Of a stretch of DNA of 64,000 nucleotides, positions 22,201 through 36,000 are shown one piece after another. The stretch lies in contig CM077824.1 of NCBI GenBank assembly GCA_039720395.1, positions 22,468,013 through 22,532,012 of the forward strand. Direction: 5' to 3'. Position numbers and translations under genes: made by a program. The notes under the pieces are model-generated. The model was not told where the DNA came from. It searched no databases and saw only the letters and a program-made list of their open reading frames with translations. Every line of letters starts with the position of its first letter. Position 1 is the stretch's first letter. This DNA is from Liquidambar formosana. Its lineage: Eukaryota > Streptophyta > Magnoliopsida > Saxifragales > Altingiaceae.

Positions 22201-25200
22201 TCCCCTATTGCTCCCACTACTTTAACTGCCAAATTGCTTAAATTGTTGGCCCTTTGGATGAAGATAATTCGAACTTCCATGCCTCCCTACGGCTTTTACC
22301 AGGCCTAGTAGTTCCACTAGAACTTCCTTTTTGGGATTTATAATTATTCTTCCTTTATTCCCTAGCCTTATCCTTAGCCTTCCAATGTTCCTCTGCCTAC
22401 TTCCTTACTAAGAGGGCTTTATCCACTATTAAGGAGAAATTGTTAATTTGGTGAGGAACCACCATTCTACTGTTGTAGGGATTTAACCCCAACTTGAACT
22501 TCTGAAAAAGTGTAGTTTGGTCTACCATTAAGGACGACACAAAAATGCACAGTTCTTTGAACTTGTTCACATATTCATCAATAGTTAAGTCCCCTTACTC
22601 CAGCTTCATAAATTCCTTCATCTGTTTATTCATATATGATTGTGGCTAGAACTCATTATTAAATGAATTCTTGAAATTCTCCCACAACATATACTTATTT
22701 TCCCTAGTGGGCTTCACTTTTTTTCCCCCAATTATCAGCCATACCCTTCAGGAAATATGCAGCAAACTCCACCTTATACTATTCGGGGGTAGCCACAATA
22801 GTCAAAGCTTTCTTGACATGCTTTAGCAACATCTTAGCTATTGCTATGTTCCTATCCCTTTCATAAGTTAGGGACTTCATATGCATAAAGGCCTTATACA
22901 CCTTAACCTTTATTGTATGATCTCCCACAGTCAGGGGTGGTGCCTATGGTTGCGGCATTTGGTTTTGGGCTATTGTAACTTGAAGTCCTTGTAGTGCAGC
23001 AACCAACTGATTTAATATATCAGGTTGCTCTTGGTGTGCTATATTTTCCTGTGCAAGTGGTGCCTCCAATGGCATCATCCTCTGGTTCAGGCTCGAAGCG
23101 GCTACTGCCCTAACCCTACCTCGACCTCGACGTCCGCGTCGCATTCTAAAACAATAACTATGTTATACTTAAACCATAATACATCTCAAAAACTCAATCT
23201 AAAAGATTTTATTATCGAGAAAACTCTAATGCAATTACAATTGTATGCATTCATGCTCCCTTCCCATGCACCTAACATGACAAAATGCATCCTAATGCAT
23301 GCACACATAATATGACGTAATAGCACCCGTGCGGACCTACTAGCCAACTTTGATACCATAAAACTATCACGATTCGGAAAATAGGCCATGAAGTGTTAAT
23401 AATAAAATGTTCTTCATAAAAAAATGGAGGATGATTTATAAATAAAATTACAATTTAAAGAAGCTATTTCACAAAAGGTACTTGGAATTGGATTTTAAGC
23501 ATTTTCCTCGATTACTCTTTTTGGCGTGTTTTCCAACACCACAAAAATAACATGAAACTTGAAATGACTCCACATAGAGCGCTCGAACTCAGAACTAGGT
23601 ATGTTGCCCATCATTGAAAAGATAATTTCAACTCCTTCAAGACCGCTGAGGTCTTAGCTCCTTTGCAAAACTTGCTATCTTAACGAGTTTTTAGAGTGGG
23701 ATTATAAATGACTTGGTTCTAAATACTCACAGTAAAAATGGGGTGTCTTCATTCAGTCTTGCTATAGTTATTATGTGTGTTAGATATTCCGAACAACATA
23801 ACCAACCAACATATAACCCATCCTGGGTTTTGAACAAAATCTTCTTCCATTCATCCTTAGATCAAATGCAAATTTAATGGTACCCGCTATGAAGGTCAAC
23901 CTTCGTGAACATCTTTGACCCCTCTAGCATGTCTAACATGTCATCTAGTTGCAAAATGGGAAATCTATACTTCCACTATGATTTTTTTGATAGCCTTTTA
24001 TTGACACATATGACGTGTGTTCGAGTAGTAACCAACCCAACATTCTCATGCACATGTGTCCTTACACATGTATATGTTCAAATTCAAACAAAAATTCCCT
24101 ATTCCAAATGCCTCCTAAATGCGTATGAATAATAATTTACATAATGCATATGCCTAAATGTCTCTATCATGACTTGACATTGTCAATTAACACGTATGAT
24201 ATCCTAACATATCTCTACGTTTCTCAATCATAAATCATATGAGTGTTCGCCTAACATTTCTATATTCTCAAAGCATATTAAACGTATACAAAGATACAAA
24301 CATATGCCCATCTTCCATTCATCCTACTTGCACTAAGTTTTGAGATTATTAGCACATTAAAACCAGTACCAACACCCATGTAGACATACAAGCAACATCT
24401 GATACCAAAAATACTTGTCATGGCCCAAAATTATTAGGCCATGATTAAATGTAATTAAAACAAGTTCAATTTAATAAAATTTCTTGGAAAAAGTATGGGT
24501 AGTACATAAAAATTCCAAATTTTATAAAAAATTTCAACATAACCCATCTGTAAATGGGGCATACCACCAAAACCTTTGTCTTGTCAAAACCATTTGTATA
24601 AAATAATTACAACCATCCAGTGGTATCATTACATGCATCATAATCCCCACAGTATCCAACCATTAACAAATTAATTATTACAACCCATAATTAAATTACA
24701 TATCCCAAGGCAACAGGCCGAATTAAATGTAGAATTAATGACATATTTTATAAAAATTGTTCCAACAAGAATAACATAAACTCCATTATTATTTAACGAC
24801 CTAAAACAGTGCATCCATGTATAGTAGTCATAACCTAACTGGTATCTCCCATCTCTAGTAATATTTGAAAAATATTGATAAAAAAGGCGAGAGATCATAA
24901 ACTTAGTAAATGCAATTTTCATAAGGGTAAACTAAGGCATGACATACAACGCAAGTAGAATTATGCTAGAAAAGATGTAACAAAAATCTATATCCTTAAT
25001 CCAATACAAGTTATATGTCACAACTTAAAGAAAATGCAAAATGTTCATGCATGTGACTCCCATGTGCAATTTCATTATCCCATCAATTACTCAGCCGCTC
25101 TTAAGGGGCCCTTGCGCGTGGAATAGGGAAATTGCCCAACCCTATCAGGACAACGCAGCACAAACTAGTAGCCTCACATTCGGGATTACAAAGCACGAAG

Positions 25201-27014
25201 CAATAGTCTAGAACTAATAGAGGGAAAACACAACAAGGCGTAAGAAGACTGCAAAATCTAAACTCTAATAGCTCTCAACTTTACCAAGTTTATTGTTAAG
25301 TGCATTATCAATGCATTCTTATACCAATAATGATATCCTATATGCATGATGGTTATGCCAACCTCAATAAGTATCCACATTTAACATGATAATCTCCCAT
25401 ATATAAATTGCAACATAATCAACCTTATTTACTTGATATAAACCATATCAAAATATGCCTTCATAACTAATCCAATTAATGATATGGAGAAATAAATCAC
25501 AATATCATACTATAAAATTTCCACCCATTTTTAATCATATTCCATATCCATCATCTAACATGAAAACATATACTCATGTTGTATATATAAACAAAAATAA
25601 ACATATACCCCCATGTCAATAACACAATATTTATAGGAAGATGTATGAAATCATGTCCAAATTAAATATGCATTCAATGTGATAATCATAGCCCTATTAT
25701 CACAAAATAGTTTAAAACTATGAAACTTGCACCTACCTCATATAGATGTAAGAAAATGCAACGTGGATATTGTAGTTGTGTAGATAAAAGCCTAGGACGC
25801 ACATGTAAGCCTCCAAATGGAAGCTCCAACTCCAAGGGTCTAAACCCTAACTCCAAAACACAATGGGATGATAATTAAGAGGAGAACTTCATGAAGGAAT
25901 GCAGCCACCCCTTCTAACAACCAAGATCTTTGTAAAAATGAGTAAAACCCTCCAAATGCAAGCTCTAGTTCCAAGGGGGTCCAAATCCTAACTCCAAAAT
26001 GCAATGGAATGATGATTAAGAGGAGAAGAACTTGAAGCAATGTAGCCACCACTTCTAAGAACCTAGATCTTTATAAAAATGAGTAAAACCCCAAGCTCTA
26101 AGTTTCCAAGATGCAAGATCCAAACCCAAATACAAGAACCCAATATGTATGATCATCGTGAAGATCCACCTTAAAAAGGGAGTCAAGACCATCAAGATGG
26201 AGATTAGAGCCTAGAAAACCCACATTTAAGCCCCAACCCATACTTTCTATCCTCCATCCAAGCTCTCTCCTTCTAACCTTCTCTTACTCCACTTCTCTCT
26301 AAACCCATAAGAAATGCAAAAAAAAATGGGTATATAGGTCGAACTAGGGGTTTTTATAACACTCAGGGGAGCATGTGTCATTTTTATGCTTATTTTTAAA
26401 AAATTCTTGTGCTGATCCCTAATCAATTGGGGCAGGGTAGCCCATTCAGGCATAGGTTGTTTAGAAAATTTGACTTTTGGGTACTCGCAATTGACCAAGG
26501 GGCCAGGTGCCCGATTGATCCATACTAACCTGATTTAGCAATTGTTTTCAATAATACCTAAAACCTGATCAAAAGCTTCCGAATCACCTGGAACTTTTCA
26601 AAAAAATATTAAAACATTATATAACCATTAAAAAATCATATAAAAATCCCAATGTGCTTGAACATCATATAAAAATTCCAGTGCTATGTTTTAAAAATCT
26701 TATCCTCACATGGAAAGTCAATATAGTAATATAACATGCAACACCATGACTAACATAATTATTCTAATAATAATTTTAATTGGGTTGATAATCTACTCAT
26801 TGATTTTTTTAATGGTTGAAGCATTGGAGCATTATGACTTCATAGGGATTAAAAAATTCTTGTGATTAAGAATTCTTCAAAAAAAATTATGGGGAGATCA
26901 ATTTGATAACATGTCCACTTTTAGAGGTAGCATGGAGAATTAGCATGAAAGAGATTAAGAATTCATAATATTCTAAGTACTTAATAAGATGGAGAGGTCG
27001 ACAATAATATGTTA

Positions 27015-27052
<38 letters not shown>

Positions 27053-30000
27053 GGCTAAGTAAGAGACACACACAACCAAGGGGAGTCGAAACCACGACCC
27101 TTGAAACATTTTCACCCTTATTGGTTAAGACATGCTACTAGGCCCAAGGCCTACTTATGGGTTTTAGTTTGTGGTTTTTGGGAGTTTTTAAGGTCTTAAT
27201 ATTCAAAATTTAGTCCACATAGGTTGTTATAAAAGGTAGGATTAACTTTAGATGGTTTCTAATTGTACTTAAGGTTTTTTGGAGTCTCCAAAAAATGGGT
27301 TTGTGTAGCCTATAAATAGGCCTTAAAATGGTAAAACGAAAAAAAGTTTTATGCTAGGCTTTACTATTTCTAGTTTCAAAGCTTAGTTCAATTTTTTCAT
27401 TTTAGAAAATATTTTTCCTTGTTTTCTTTTGCTTAATTTCATGTCCTACAAGGACTTTATTATTTTTTCCTATTCGATTTAGGTTTATTATGAGTAGGTA
27501 TAAGAGGTTCTCCTTAGATTATTAATTTTAGAAATAATAAAGTTTTTTTCTCTACCCCTTTCCCTATTGTTCTTGGTATTCTATGAAACCAACGCAACAT
27601 AGATACCTATTGTTGTTTGGTTTTTTCAATGAAAAAACTCAATAGATTTCGTGAAAGAGGTCAATTGGCTAGTTGGATTCTTCACATCCCTAGATGCTCG
27701 ATGCACTAAGGCATAAAATAACCTAGCTCAACTAATAGAACACCCATATTCGGTGTTACAAAGGACAACACCAAGAGCAACATGACACACTTCCAAACTC
27801 ACAAGTATTACTTTAATTAAAAGTCCTTAACCTCCAGCTGAACGACACCTTCTCAAAAATTACCTAAAAAATCTTAATTCTTTTATTAAAAAAAAAAAGT
27901 CTTTAATCTTAAAATAGATACAAATTGTTTATTATTTGAATGTTCATTATGTTTTATGCTAGAATGATAACTACATCATCAGCCTCATTTATTAAATGCA
28001 TAATTTAAAACATTCTTATATAACTACCTTTTGATTGGGCTTTCCTAGAAATTCTTCAGAACAAGCTTATTTTCTAATTCATGTTATTTTGCAGATATTG
28101 ATGAATGCTCATACCAACGCCATCGTTGCGATATGATTTGTATAAATACTCCAGGGAGTTATAAATGCAATTGCTCTGTTGGGTATGTCTCTAATGGTAA
28201 CTACAGTTGCTTCAAGCTAGAGGAGATTTATGGAAAAAAATCTCGGGTTAAGGTGGTTGTTATAGGTATGACCTAGCCTATTCTTTATTAGTATATATAA
28301 TTATAATATATTATTTATCTAGTGGACCCCCCCCCCCCCTTTTTTTTTTATGCATACCTATATTCTTCTAAAAATGCTAGCAAAACTTCTTCCCATATAA
28401 GTTATTAACGAATCTTTGAAACAATTTAAACGTACTTTGTCAATCAATTCCTTTACCATTCTCTTCGATAAAATCTACTACCTCTTATTGTGAATAATGG
28501 CATCTATATATATATATATATATTTGATATGGTGAATAATGGTGGTGTTAATTAACCCTAATCTATAGATTATATCAAAATAAGTTGTAAAATACCAAAA
28601 TACCCCTACTATATGTGATGCACTCAAAACACGTCCTTCCTGTTGAAGAGTATATATCATATAATCCCAACTTGCAACATGATGAATCTAACTAAGACAA
28701 GAAGTTAGTAAAACTATGAACAAGTTGATGAGTGGAAACACGAGGTGTAAGCCATAGCTTGATACTATGTTCTTGTACTAGACTCAACCGCACTCTACTT
28801 CTTGCTCTACCATGTAACAAAATTACTCCCAAAAAGAAGTAATACCTAGTAGTTAACCTTCTATCGTATAGAGATCCAAACCAATCAGAATCAGTGAATC
28901 CTTCCACCCTCAGATGTTTATTGGCTTTGTATAATAGTGTGAACTCAGGAAAATGGCCCACATAAAATCAAAAGGAGTCGCCATCTCATTTTTTAAAGAA
29001 AATAGGAAAACCCTAAAAACATCTTTATTTCCAAAAAAGACAACACATGACTTCATTTTTAAAAGGTAAGGCAAAAAGTCTTTTGAAAACCAAAGATTGT
29101 GAATTCGAAGGGTAAGTTACGATATGGGAAGGTTCTAAGTAAAGCCTATAGGCACCTATATCACTCTAATCGGTCTCTTAATTTAATTGAGCTAAATTAA
29201 TGTCTCATACACACAAAAATCAACATTTATCATCACAAGACAGCATGCATATCATTAATCCATCCATCCAAATAGGCAAATAAAAGAGAAAATAGAAAAG
29301 GAAGAAAGAAAACCTAGGATACTTGGTATCCTAGGGTGGACTTGAACATGAATTGAGCACCTACGTACCTTGTATTGAACGTCCAAGGATCAAATTCTAC
29401 GTAGTTCAATTTAGAAGGGGTTATGACCTAATAATGACTTATGGTAAACTCTAAGTTTTCTTTCAAGAAAATATGGGAAGTTTCCAAAATAAGAAGATTA
29501 TAAAAAATGGACTTTAGAAGATATATGTGGGATTTCAATAAAAAAAATGGAAACGTTTTAGAAAATGAATTTTTTTTAAGGAAGGAAATTCTAAAAGATT
29601 TACTACATCTCTTTATTATGAAATAACCCAAGGAGGGAGAAGGGAAAGAATAAAGAAGAAAAGGTACTTTCCATGCCTACTTACCATGTGCAATATTCTC
29701 CAAGCGATAGCCAAAAATACCCAATAACCGCCCTATTTTCAATAAGGCGATTACCATGCTCACAAGCACCCTTACACGTGCTAAAAACAATACCATAATA
29801 ACAATAAAGAAATAGGGACATAAACTATTAAGGCTCTAGATCATCCCAATAATCATGCCAAAGACAAATAATCATGAAATCATAAAACCTTAATATGTTC
29901 CTATCTGCAAAAAGATCCTAATAACCATGAGAATATCAAATAATATCATTAAGCATGAAAAACAAAGCAAACTCAAGTAAAAAATATGGTATTTTATGTA

Positions 30001-33000
30001 AAATATGAAAAAAGGCCTTCTTACGGCGAGCTTTCTTAAGCAAAATTATCCTAAGATAATCTTAGGTAGAAATCACCCCGTATGAAGGTTACATCAACAT
30101 ATCCTATGTAAAATATATACTTTAGAACATATTAGAAGTGATTGCATGCTTAAACACATTCCCGAACACCCAAAACCTTACTCTTTAAAAAAAAATGATA
30201 ATTATCCTTAGGAAAGGATAATGTCTCCAAAAACTCTAGAAAATCCATTACATGAATGCAACCGTAGCATGATTCTATCATATATGACATATATTAAACA
30301 ACCATGATGAGAAAAAACTCAAAAACGTACACTAAACATGTTATATGAAACTTGTATATTCTAGAAAGCTAATAAGAATGACACTCAAAACCCTAAACTC
30401 ACAACTATGCACTATAACCCATGAATAAGCCCTTAATACATCATAAACAATCCCATTATCATGCATATTAACTCACAAAAGCATCACACAATGGTAATAA
30501 CAATGATAATAGCATGCATTAGAACTTACATAAGAAAGAAACCCTAATTTTATACTCTAGAGTTAAGTATGTTACCTCTTGTAGAGCCTTCTCTTGAAGC
30601 AGAGAAATCCTCCTCTTCCTTTGCTAGGGTTAGAGAAACTTTCTTCGTACTCCTTTCTCTCTCACAGAAAACTCTCTGTTTTAGGGTTTAGGTCACAAGT
30701 GCATAAGTTGCCTCCCTCTAGGGCTTAATATAGCTAAGTATTTATAAGGATCAACTCTCCTAAATCAATGGACAAGATTAATTTATTAAATAATGATCCA
30801 AAGACTATTAGAAACTCTCTTGGGGCTCAAGACATTCAAAGTTACCAAAAAATTAGAAGGAAAGACTTGTGGAGGTGGAAATATAAGTCAAAAATGGAAG
30901 AAAATTACAAAAACCCTAAAAAATGGCGGAGTACCTCAAGTGACCACCTAGGACTGGGCAGCTAGCCACCTGGGCCCAGGCGGCTTGCAGCCTAGCCTTG
31001 GGCGGTCACCTGAGGGCTCCGTCAGCAATTGCCATTTTTGCTAGTTTGCCTTCCAAAATTGTTTCGGGGGTCAAACAGAGTCCGATTTTGATGAAACGAA
31101 AGCCAAAACAACCGTGCTTTAAAAAAAAACATATTTTAAACATTTTAGGACAAAAGTTCTTAACCATGGGTGCATGGTTAGGTTTTACAAAGGCGGCTAA
31201 CCGCTATGCACCACCGTTGCAAAGCTTAGGTATGCACATAAGTTGCCCCAAATGCTTTCCAAATCAAAATCTAACCTTTTAAAACATATTTTGGAAGGAA
31301 ATTAAGACTAACTAAAGTCTAATGAGGGAGAATTGAGTGATAATCATAAACCGACTTGAGTGAACCAAGAGAGGGTCTTTTAGCCAACATGAACTATTAT
31401 GACCAAATAAATCCTAAACCATAAATTCATCAAATTAAACCTATAAATACCTCCTATGTATCAATATGAATTGCAATTGACAACTTGGAGATCATTTCAA
31501 AGTCAAACGGAAAAGATAAGACTTAAAAGAAAATAATGCCCTTAAAGTCACAAAATCTTTAATTGACTACTGAAACCTCCTCCAAATTGAACCAAAATTC
31601 ATATGCATCATCCTTAATGCCATGAAAACCTAATGTAATATTCTAGACTAAAAAATGAAACAAAATCTAGATAACATGATGACCTCTAGCTATAGTAACA
31701 AAAATGGGGTGTGACAAAAGCCCCTCATTGGTGAAGTAAGTTTCACTTGTGAACCAATAATAAAAGAACAGCCCATTTTTGCTTGAGAGATTGATCGCAT
31801 CAATAACCACAAGCTACAATGGACATGCCTATACCAAAATCATACCAAAGAAATCTACAGGTCAAACTTTATCAACCTATAGAATTCCGAACACACCAAA
31901 ATCACGTAAAAGAAATCTATGAGTCGAACCCCATCAACCTATAGAATTCATCACATAACTTAAACAAGTAGAAGTCAATATTTGGAATGGGTAAAGGTTA
32001 ATACCCAGAAGGAGTAGGGGTAAGTACTCTAAGTGAAAGTTAATACCCAGGATAAATAACGGTCAATACTCGAAGAGGAAAGGATCAATATTAAGTTCAA
32101 CACTTGGGGTGAGTAACAATCAATATTTGAAGGGAATAGGGATTAGTATTCAGAGTGAAGGTCAACACTTGAAGTGAGTAACAGTCAATACTCTAAGGGA
32201 ATAGGGATCAGTATTTAAAGTGAAGGTTAACACTCGGGGTGAGTAATGGTCAATACTCTAAGGGAATAAGGATCAGTATTCAGAGTGAAGGTCAACACTC
32301 GAGGTGAGTAATGGTCAATTCTCTAAATGAGTAGGGGTAACTACTCAGAGTAAGTATAGGTAAATACTTAGGATGAGTAGAGGTCAATACTCAAAAAACG
32401 TTAAGATATCACATAGGCAGAAGTCAATACCTATGTATGAAAACTAACACGACAGTATGTGAATGGAGGAAACATGTCGTAGGAGTATGAGTCAATACTC
32501 AGGATGAGTAGGGGTAACTACTCATGGTAAGTGAGGATTAACACCTATGATGAATAAGAGTCAGTATTCCAGAAAGAGCAAAGTTCAATGCTCGAGAGAG
32601 GAGTATGGGTAAATACTCTAAATAAGTGAAGGTCAACACTCAGGTTGAATAATAGTCAATATTTCAAACAAGCAAAGGTCAATGCTCGAGAAAAGAGTAA
32701 GGGTAAATACTCATAGAGGAGCCTAACAAGACACTAGTTAAGTAGGAGTCACTACTCATAAGACAGGAATGGTATAAGGATAAAGCCAACACCACATGAA
32801 GAGAAACCATCACTCACACGACTACTTGGTTGTAAATCAATACCCAATGGCGAAAACTAGTAAAATATGATCATGGGAAAATGAACCTTAAAACTTAATA
32901 AACACTACATGTCACTAATGCATACATATCAATTAATCAATCAACTCAAGTAAAATTGATTCACATGGATTCATCAGCACAAGTTCAAAGGCATGCATAG

Positions 33001-36000
33001 AAAGATTAATTGGAAGTGGTTTTACAAACCTATCATTCTTTTTCCTTAAAGACACCTTTATATACTTAACACAATCATGGAATTTTCAAAAGCATTTTTC
33101 TTTCTTTACAAAATGGTGGTTAAGCCTTTGAAACAATGCATTTCAGGAGGATCAGATCAAACCCATGAATTCTTTTTTAAAGTATAAAAATAGAATGGAT
33201 ACTCATCTTCCCTTCTTCCTTCTTCCTTCTTTACTTCTATTTTTTCCAAAACCCTAACTTTTGCCTAGATTGCCCTTACGGGTTTTCAACCTAATGGGTT
33301 GCCCTAATTTTTGCCTAGGCCGCCTTTTTAGGTTTTCAACCTAACGGGCTTTTCTTCTTTTCTTTCCTTTTTTTTTTTTTTTTTTTGTCTTTTTTTCTAT
33401 TTCTTTTCTTTCCTTTCTCCTTAGTGCAAAGAAACTCAAATCATGAAGCCCTAGCCCATTCTCTTCATCAACCCCAGCACACATTCAATTTATTCTTCAA
33501 CGAGCATAATCAGCCCCCAGGTACATAGAACATATCACCCATCAAAGTAAATCAATCACTGCCCCAAGTTCATGAAGTTTCATGCCTATAGCTAAGGAAA
33601 ATCATTCCTTAGTGGTTACTAATATCATTTTCCATCATTAAATCCATGATAAGAGCCTAAGTCAAAAAGGTAAGGCGAGATAGAATCTGATGGACCTTAC
33701 AACTTAATCATGATGAATGAATAATTTTAAAGGACAAGGTCTATGACCATTAGAAACACACAAGACTCAATAACTAAAGAGGAAAGTGGGGGGCCACGCA
33801 AAGGAATTGAGAAAGTCAAACCAAGAAAGAATAGTAACTCTCTTAGTGGCATGTAACATTTTAGCTCACTACTTCAATTAACGAAACTACTTCCTCTTAA
33901 CTTAGTTACAAAGAATTACCTTCAATAGTTGGTTATATGCAAAGCTCATTTCTTTCTCTCTTTTTCCTTGTTTCTTTTTTCAATGAATTGGACCGCACCC
34001 AAAGTGACTTTATAGGCTGCCTACGTATCTCCACTTTGATCTTCACAAGACATTAATAAAACAAACTAACATTTCTTTTTTAGTGGAGAATCAGGTCGTC
34101 GTTGTTCAAGGAATTCATTTTTCTTTTTTTCATCATCTTTTTTTATTTTTTTCTTTTTTTTTTTCAAAAGCCCTAACTTTTGCCTAGGTCACCTTTTCAG
34201 GTTTTCAACCTAACAGACCTAAGCTTTACACATAACCATATAGGGACCCCCCTAACTTGGCTTGAACTTCTCCCATAAATCACGAACATAGGTTGTAGTC
34301 TCCTTTGATCACAAGGCCTTCTTTCAATTGTTGTTGATCTTCCTTCTTAATATTAATCCCTTTCCTCTCTTATCTTTTTGTACTTTTTCTCTTCTTTTTC
34401 TTTCTTTCTTTTTTTTTTTTTTTTTTTTTCAATTTTTCATTTTCTTTTCAAAGAGAGGGAAGTAGACATCTCTGAAAGCTAATGGATTTCTTCCTTTGAT
34501 CTTCGAAGTGCTTCTTACAAAGGCTTCGAGACCTTCTCCTATGTCTTCATGCAGTATGGTAGGCGGTTGGTCCCTTACCATTTTAGGCTTTCCTATGTTC
34601 CCTAATCAATTAGTTATAGTTCATTCATCATTTTTTGTATTTGCTCCTTTAGTGGAAGGAGCTTTTGAGCCTCTTATATTTTTGCTAGTTTGATTATCCA
34701 TTGATTAATAAAGAGACAATAGAATTCTTGAAATCAAACATTTTATTAAAGGAATGAAGAAGAACACATTGAAAATCTTGACTTGAATAGGACTCAAAAG
34801 ACTCAAAACTTCAAAGGACATTTCATTTGGAAGATAGGAAACAATCAACTAACTAGAAAACAAACAAAAAACCTAAACTCTTTATCACAAACAGTCATGA
34901 CAAAAATTGGTGTGACAGTAAGCACTAAATGGATTGCCTTTACAATGAAAGATTGGGTGCTTTAGGTAGAGAGACAATTCCCTTGTCAAAGAGGTCTTGG
35001 ATTTCATGTTTCAACCTTGGGCATCAATCAGTGCTATGCCCCTTGCCTTAGTGGAAGTCACAATACTAATTCCCTTTGAAGCAATGGGGTAATGGATTAG
35101 GCAATGGTGCTGGGTCAAGGGGTTGAAGCAAACCTTTCACCTTCAACTTCTCAAAACATCACTCAATGGTATGTAGAGTTCAGTGAATTGGCAGGACTGC
35201 TGGGGTGATATGGCATTGACATCTCTATGTATCTTTCCATTATTTCCAGATCAAGAATTCCTTACTTGCTCCTCTTCCTTAATTGTACTGTCACCAATGG
35301 CATCTTCTACTTGAGTTCTGGCCCCAATCAAAGCCTTGAAGTTTGGGAAATAGCCCGCAAATGGATGCTTATGGTAAATAGGGAGAAGGATTTTGACTAA
35401 TATCTAAATCTCCTCTTCTTCATTTGGCCGGTTCGCCATCTGAGAAGCCTTTTGTTTTCACCTTGTAATGAGTGCAGAGAAGGTCTCATTAGCCCCTTGT
35501 TTTGTAGTCTCCAAGTCTCTCTGAGTGACGTCCACCTCTGTATTATACTTGTAATGCTCTGAGAACTCATTGTATATGTCCTCCCAAGTCCAAGTCCTAG
35601 TCTCCTTCAATGCCAAGAACCACTTCAAAGCAGAAGTTGCCATTGTCTCATGGAACATTTGAGCCAATAGCTCATCACTTGCTCCTCAAGAGTGCATAGT
35701 TCTCACATACATTTTTAAGTGGGTTTTAGGGCAGCCTGTCCCATTAAACTTCCCTAACTTCAGCATCTTGAATTGTAGTGGAATGCGAGCCTTTGGAAAT
35801 ATAGACAAAGTGCGCATATCCACCATATCATCCGCCCTCCGAATTCCTTTTATGGTTCTCTCCAAAGCCTCTACCTTGCTAGCTAACATAGAATCCCCAC
35901 TTGCCTTTAACGTGGTCTTCTCCTTACCTTCCCCTTCTAGGTTGATGATCTCGGGTTTCGAACGTCCTTCCCCCTTTGTCTTGGTACCTTTATTGGATTG

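Larger units (their letters stand above)
14152..23461 (-). mobile_element. Ty3/gypsy chromovirus B, interrupted by Tat element D
   Basis: Minus-strand order is: partial 5' LTR (23461 to 23365), PBS (23358-23344), gag, protease, RT, RNase H, integrase, chromodomain, [Tat element D], 3' LTR ending at 14152. The LTR ends match over about 100 bp (TGTCACAACCTGGAAAATAG against TATCACGATTCGGAAAATAG). The 5' LTR is truncated there, so no TSD is seen. Many frame breaks are present. Confidence 0.85.
13616..23751 (-). repeat. Tat-type solo LTR F, split by chromovirus B
   Basis: The minus strand starts TGAAGACACCCC (plus-strand end at 23751) and ends GCGACA (plus-strand start at 13616). LTR sequence occupies about 13616-14151 and 23462-23751 (roughly 0.83 kb); the rest is element B. 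The inner segment GAGTCGCCACC (about 13891) and GTTAGGCATCC are Tat-lineage LTR hallmarks. The target duplication is CTCAG at 13611-13615 and TTCAG at 23752-23756 (one mismatch), inside the RT of element A. Confidence 0.65.
9506..28094 (+). other. WAK intron 1, 18,589 bp, filled with nested transposons
   Basis: Bounded by GTAAAC and TTTTGCAG. It contains a fold-back MITE, a LINE-like tail, and a nest of minus-strand gypsy elements with a plus-strand Tat insertion. Near the acceptor come a SINE and an LTR-like segment. Little ancestral intron sequence can be recognised. Confidence 0.85.

Noticed and set aside
27021..27149. Functional tRNA gene
   Set aside because: A- and B-box-like segments exist but no cloverleaf can be drawn, and an A tail follows; SINE is the better call.
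31965..32790. CRISPR-like array
   Set aside because: Units are degenerate, spacers are not unique, and the DNA is a plant retrotransposon; it is a minisatellite.
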